Assembly: GCA_945285915.1 (NCBI GenBank)
Contig: CALYQL010000009.1
Coordinates: forward strand, 1 to 64,000
DNA length: 64,000 nucleotides
Source: an uncultured Bartonella sp.
Lineage (GTDB): Bacteria > Pseudomonadota > Alphaproteobacteria > Rhizobiales > Rhizobiaceae
Direction of reading: 5' to 3'
The translations under genes and the position numbers were made by a program. Positions within the stretch are counted from its first letter, which is position 1. Each line of letters begins with the position of its first letter. The notes under the pieces were generated by a model. The model was not told where the DNA came from. It ran no database searches and worked only from the letters and a program-made list of their open reading frames with translations. Positions 63,918 through 64,000 of the stretch are shown one piece after another.

Positions 63918-64000
63918 ATGATGTGGAATGACGATGACGCGTTATTTGATTTATTAGCCGAAAGTGCCAGTCATGTTGAAGAATATGGATTGGTGATTGA
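63918..64000 (+). CDS. 5' part of a gene cut by the window end
   Basis: Two adjacent ATGs (63918, 63921) follow AGCAGGAAAA. The visible 27 codons (MWNDDDALFDLLAESASHV...) run off the window. An acidic N-terminus, no signal peptide. Not identifiable. Confidence 0.55.
   Translation, partial: MMWNDDDALFDLLAESASHVEEYGLVI

Noticed and set aside
1..64000. CRISPR arrays, rRNA genes, intact insertion sequences, prophage structural genes
   Set aside because: None found: no spaced repeat array, transposase, integrase or phage structural gene was seen on either strand.

Overview
The window comes from the chromosome of an AT-rich alphaproteobacterium of the order Hyphomicrobiales (Rhizobiales), most like Bartonellaceae or Brucellaceae. 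The evidence is an Omp2b/Omp43-type porin, the DUF2062-acpS-lepB-rnc-era-recO block, an FnrN-type regulator beside hemN, a HmuP-type small protein inside a haem-uptake locus, a TGA-N9-TCA (RirA-type) site, and several alphaproteobacterial protein families (TIGR02301, SRAP, DUF2062). Species cannot be named from sequence alone. No rRNA, CRISPR array, intact insertion sequence or replication origin was seen.

Regions: (1) 0.1-16 kb holds housekeeping genes: an Atm1-type ABC exporter, a LysM protein, a LOG-family enzyme, RarD, DUF421, cysS, an SRAP protein, pyrC, a YgfZ-like protein, an HD nucleotidase, a phosphatase and panBC. (2) 16-33 kb is the recO-era-rnc-lepB-acpS-DUF2062 operon, then an MFS/hemN/fnrN group, pyrE-rel-rpoZ, a NYN nuclease, uracil-DNA glycosylase, smpB-dapA and a soluble lytic transglycosylase. 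(3) 34-41 kb is a complete haem acquisition locus: a divergent IsdG-type haem monooxygenase, a TonB-dependent receptor, HmuP, HemS and the HmuTUV ABC transporter. (4) 41-43.4 kb is a luciferase-like monooxygenase with two carboxymuconolactone-decarboxylase (CMD) family proteins. (5) 44.4-49.2 kb is a respiratory operon: an unusual tri-haem cytochrome c, a TorD-type chaperone and a Tat-exported DMSO/TMAO-reductase-type molybdoenzyme. It lies behind a perfect FNR box and two further palindromes. (6) 49.3-54.0 kb, between tRNA-Ala(CGC) and tRNA-Ser(GCT), is an accessory interval with small orphan genes, a tandem pair of secreted paralogues of unknown function, a decayed gene and short direct repeats. 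(7) 54.5-64 kb carries the porin, a HisC-family aminotransferase, DUF423, a TPP riboswitch followed by thiO-thiS-thiG-thiE-thiD, a macro-domain protein, an endonuclease/exonuclease/phosphatase-family protein and a gene cut by the window edge.

How the parts connect: FnrN (about 24 kb) is the obvious candidate to activate the S-/N-oxide reductase operon when oxygen is low, because that operon has a perfect TTGAT-N4-ATCAA site placed as in class II FNR promoters. HemN makes haem precursors without oxygen, and the haem locus scavenges haem under probable iron control. Together they could supply the c-type haems that the new cytochrome needs. The strongest candidate for an undescribed system is this operon. 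Its electron-donor cytochrome joins a two-haem, dehydrogenase-type module to a TorC-like C-terminal haem domain, in place of the usual NapC/TorC pentahaem module.
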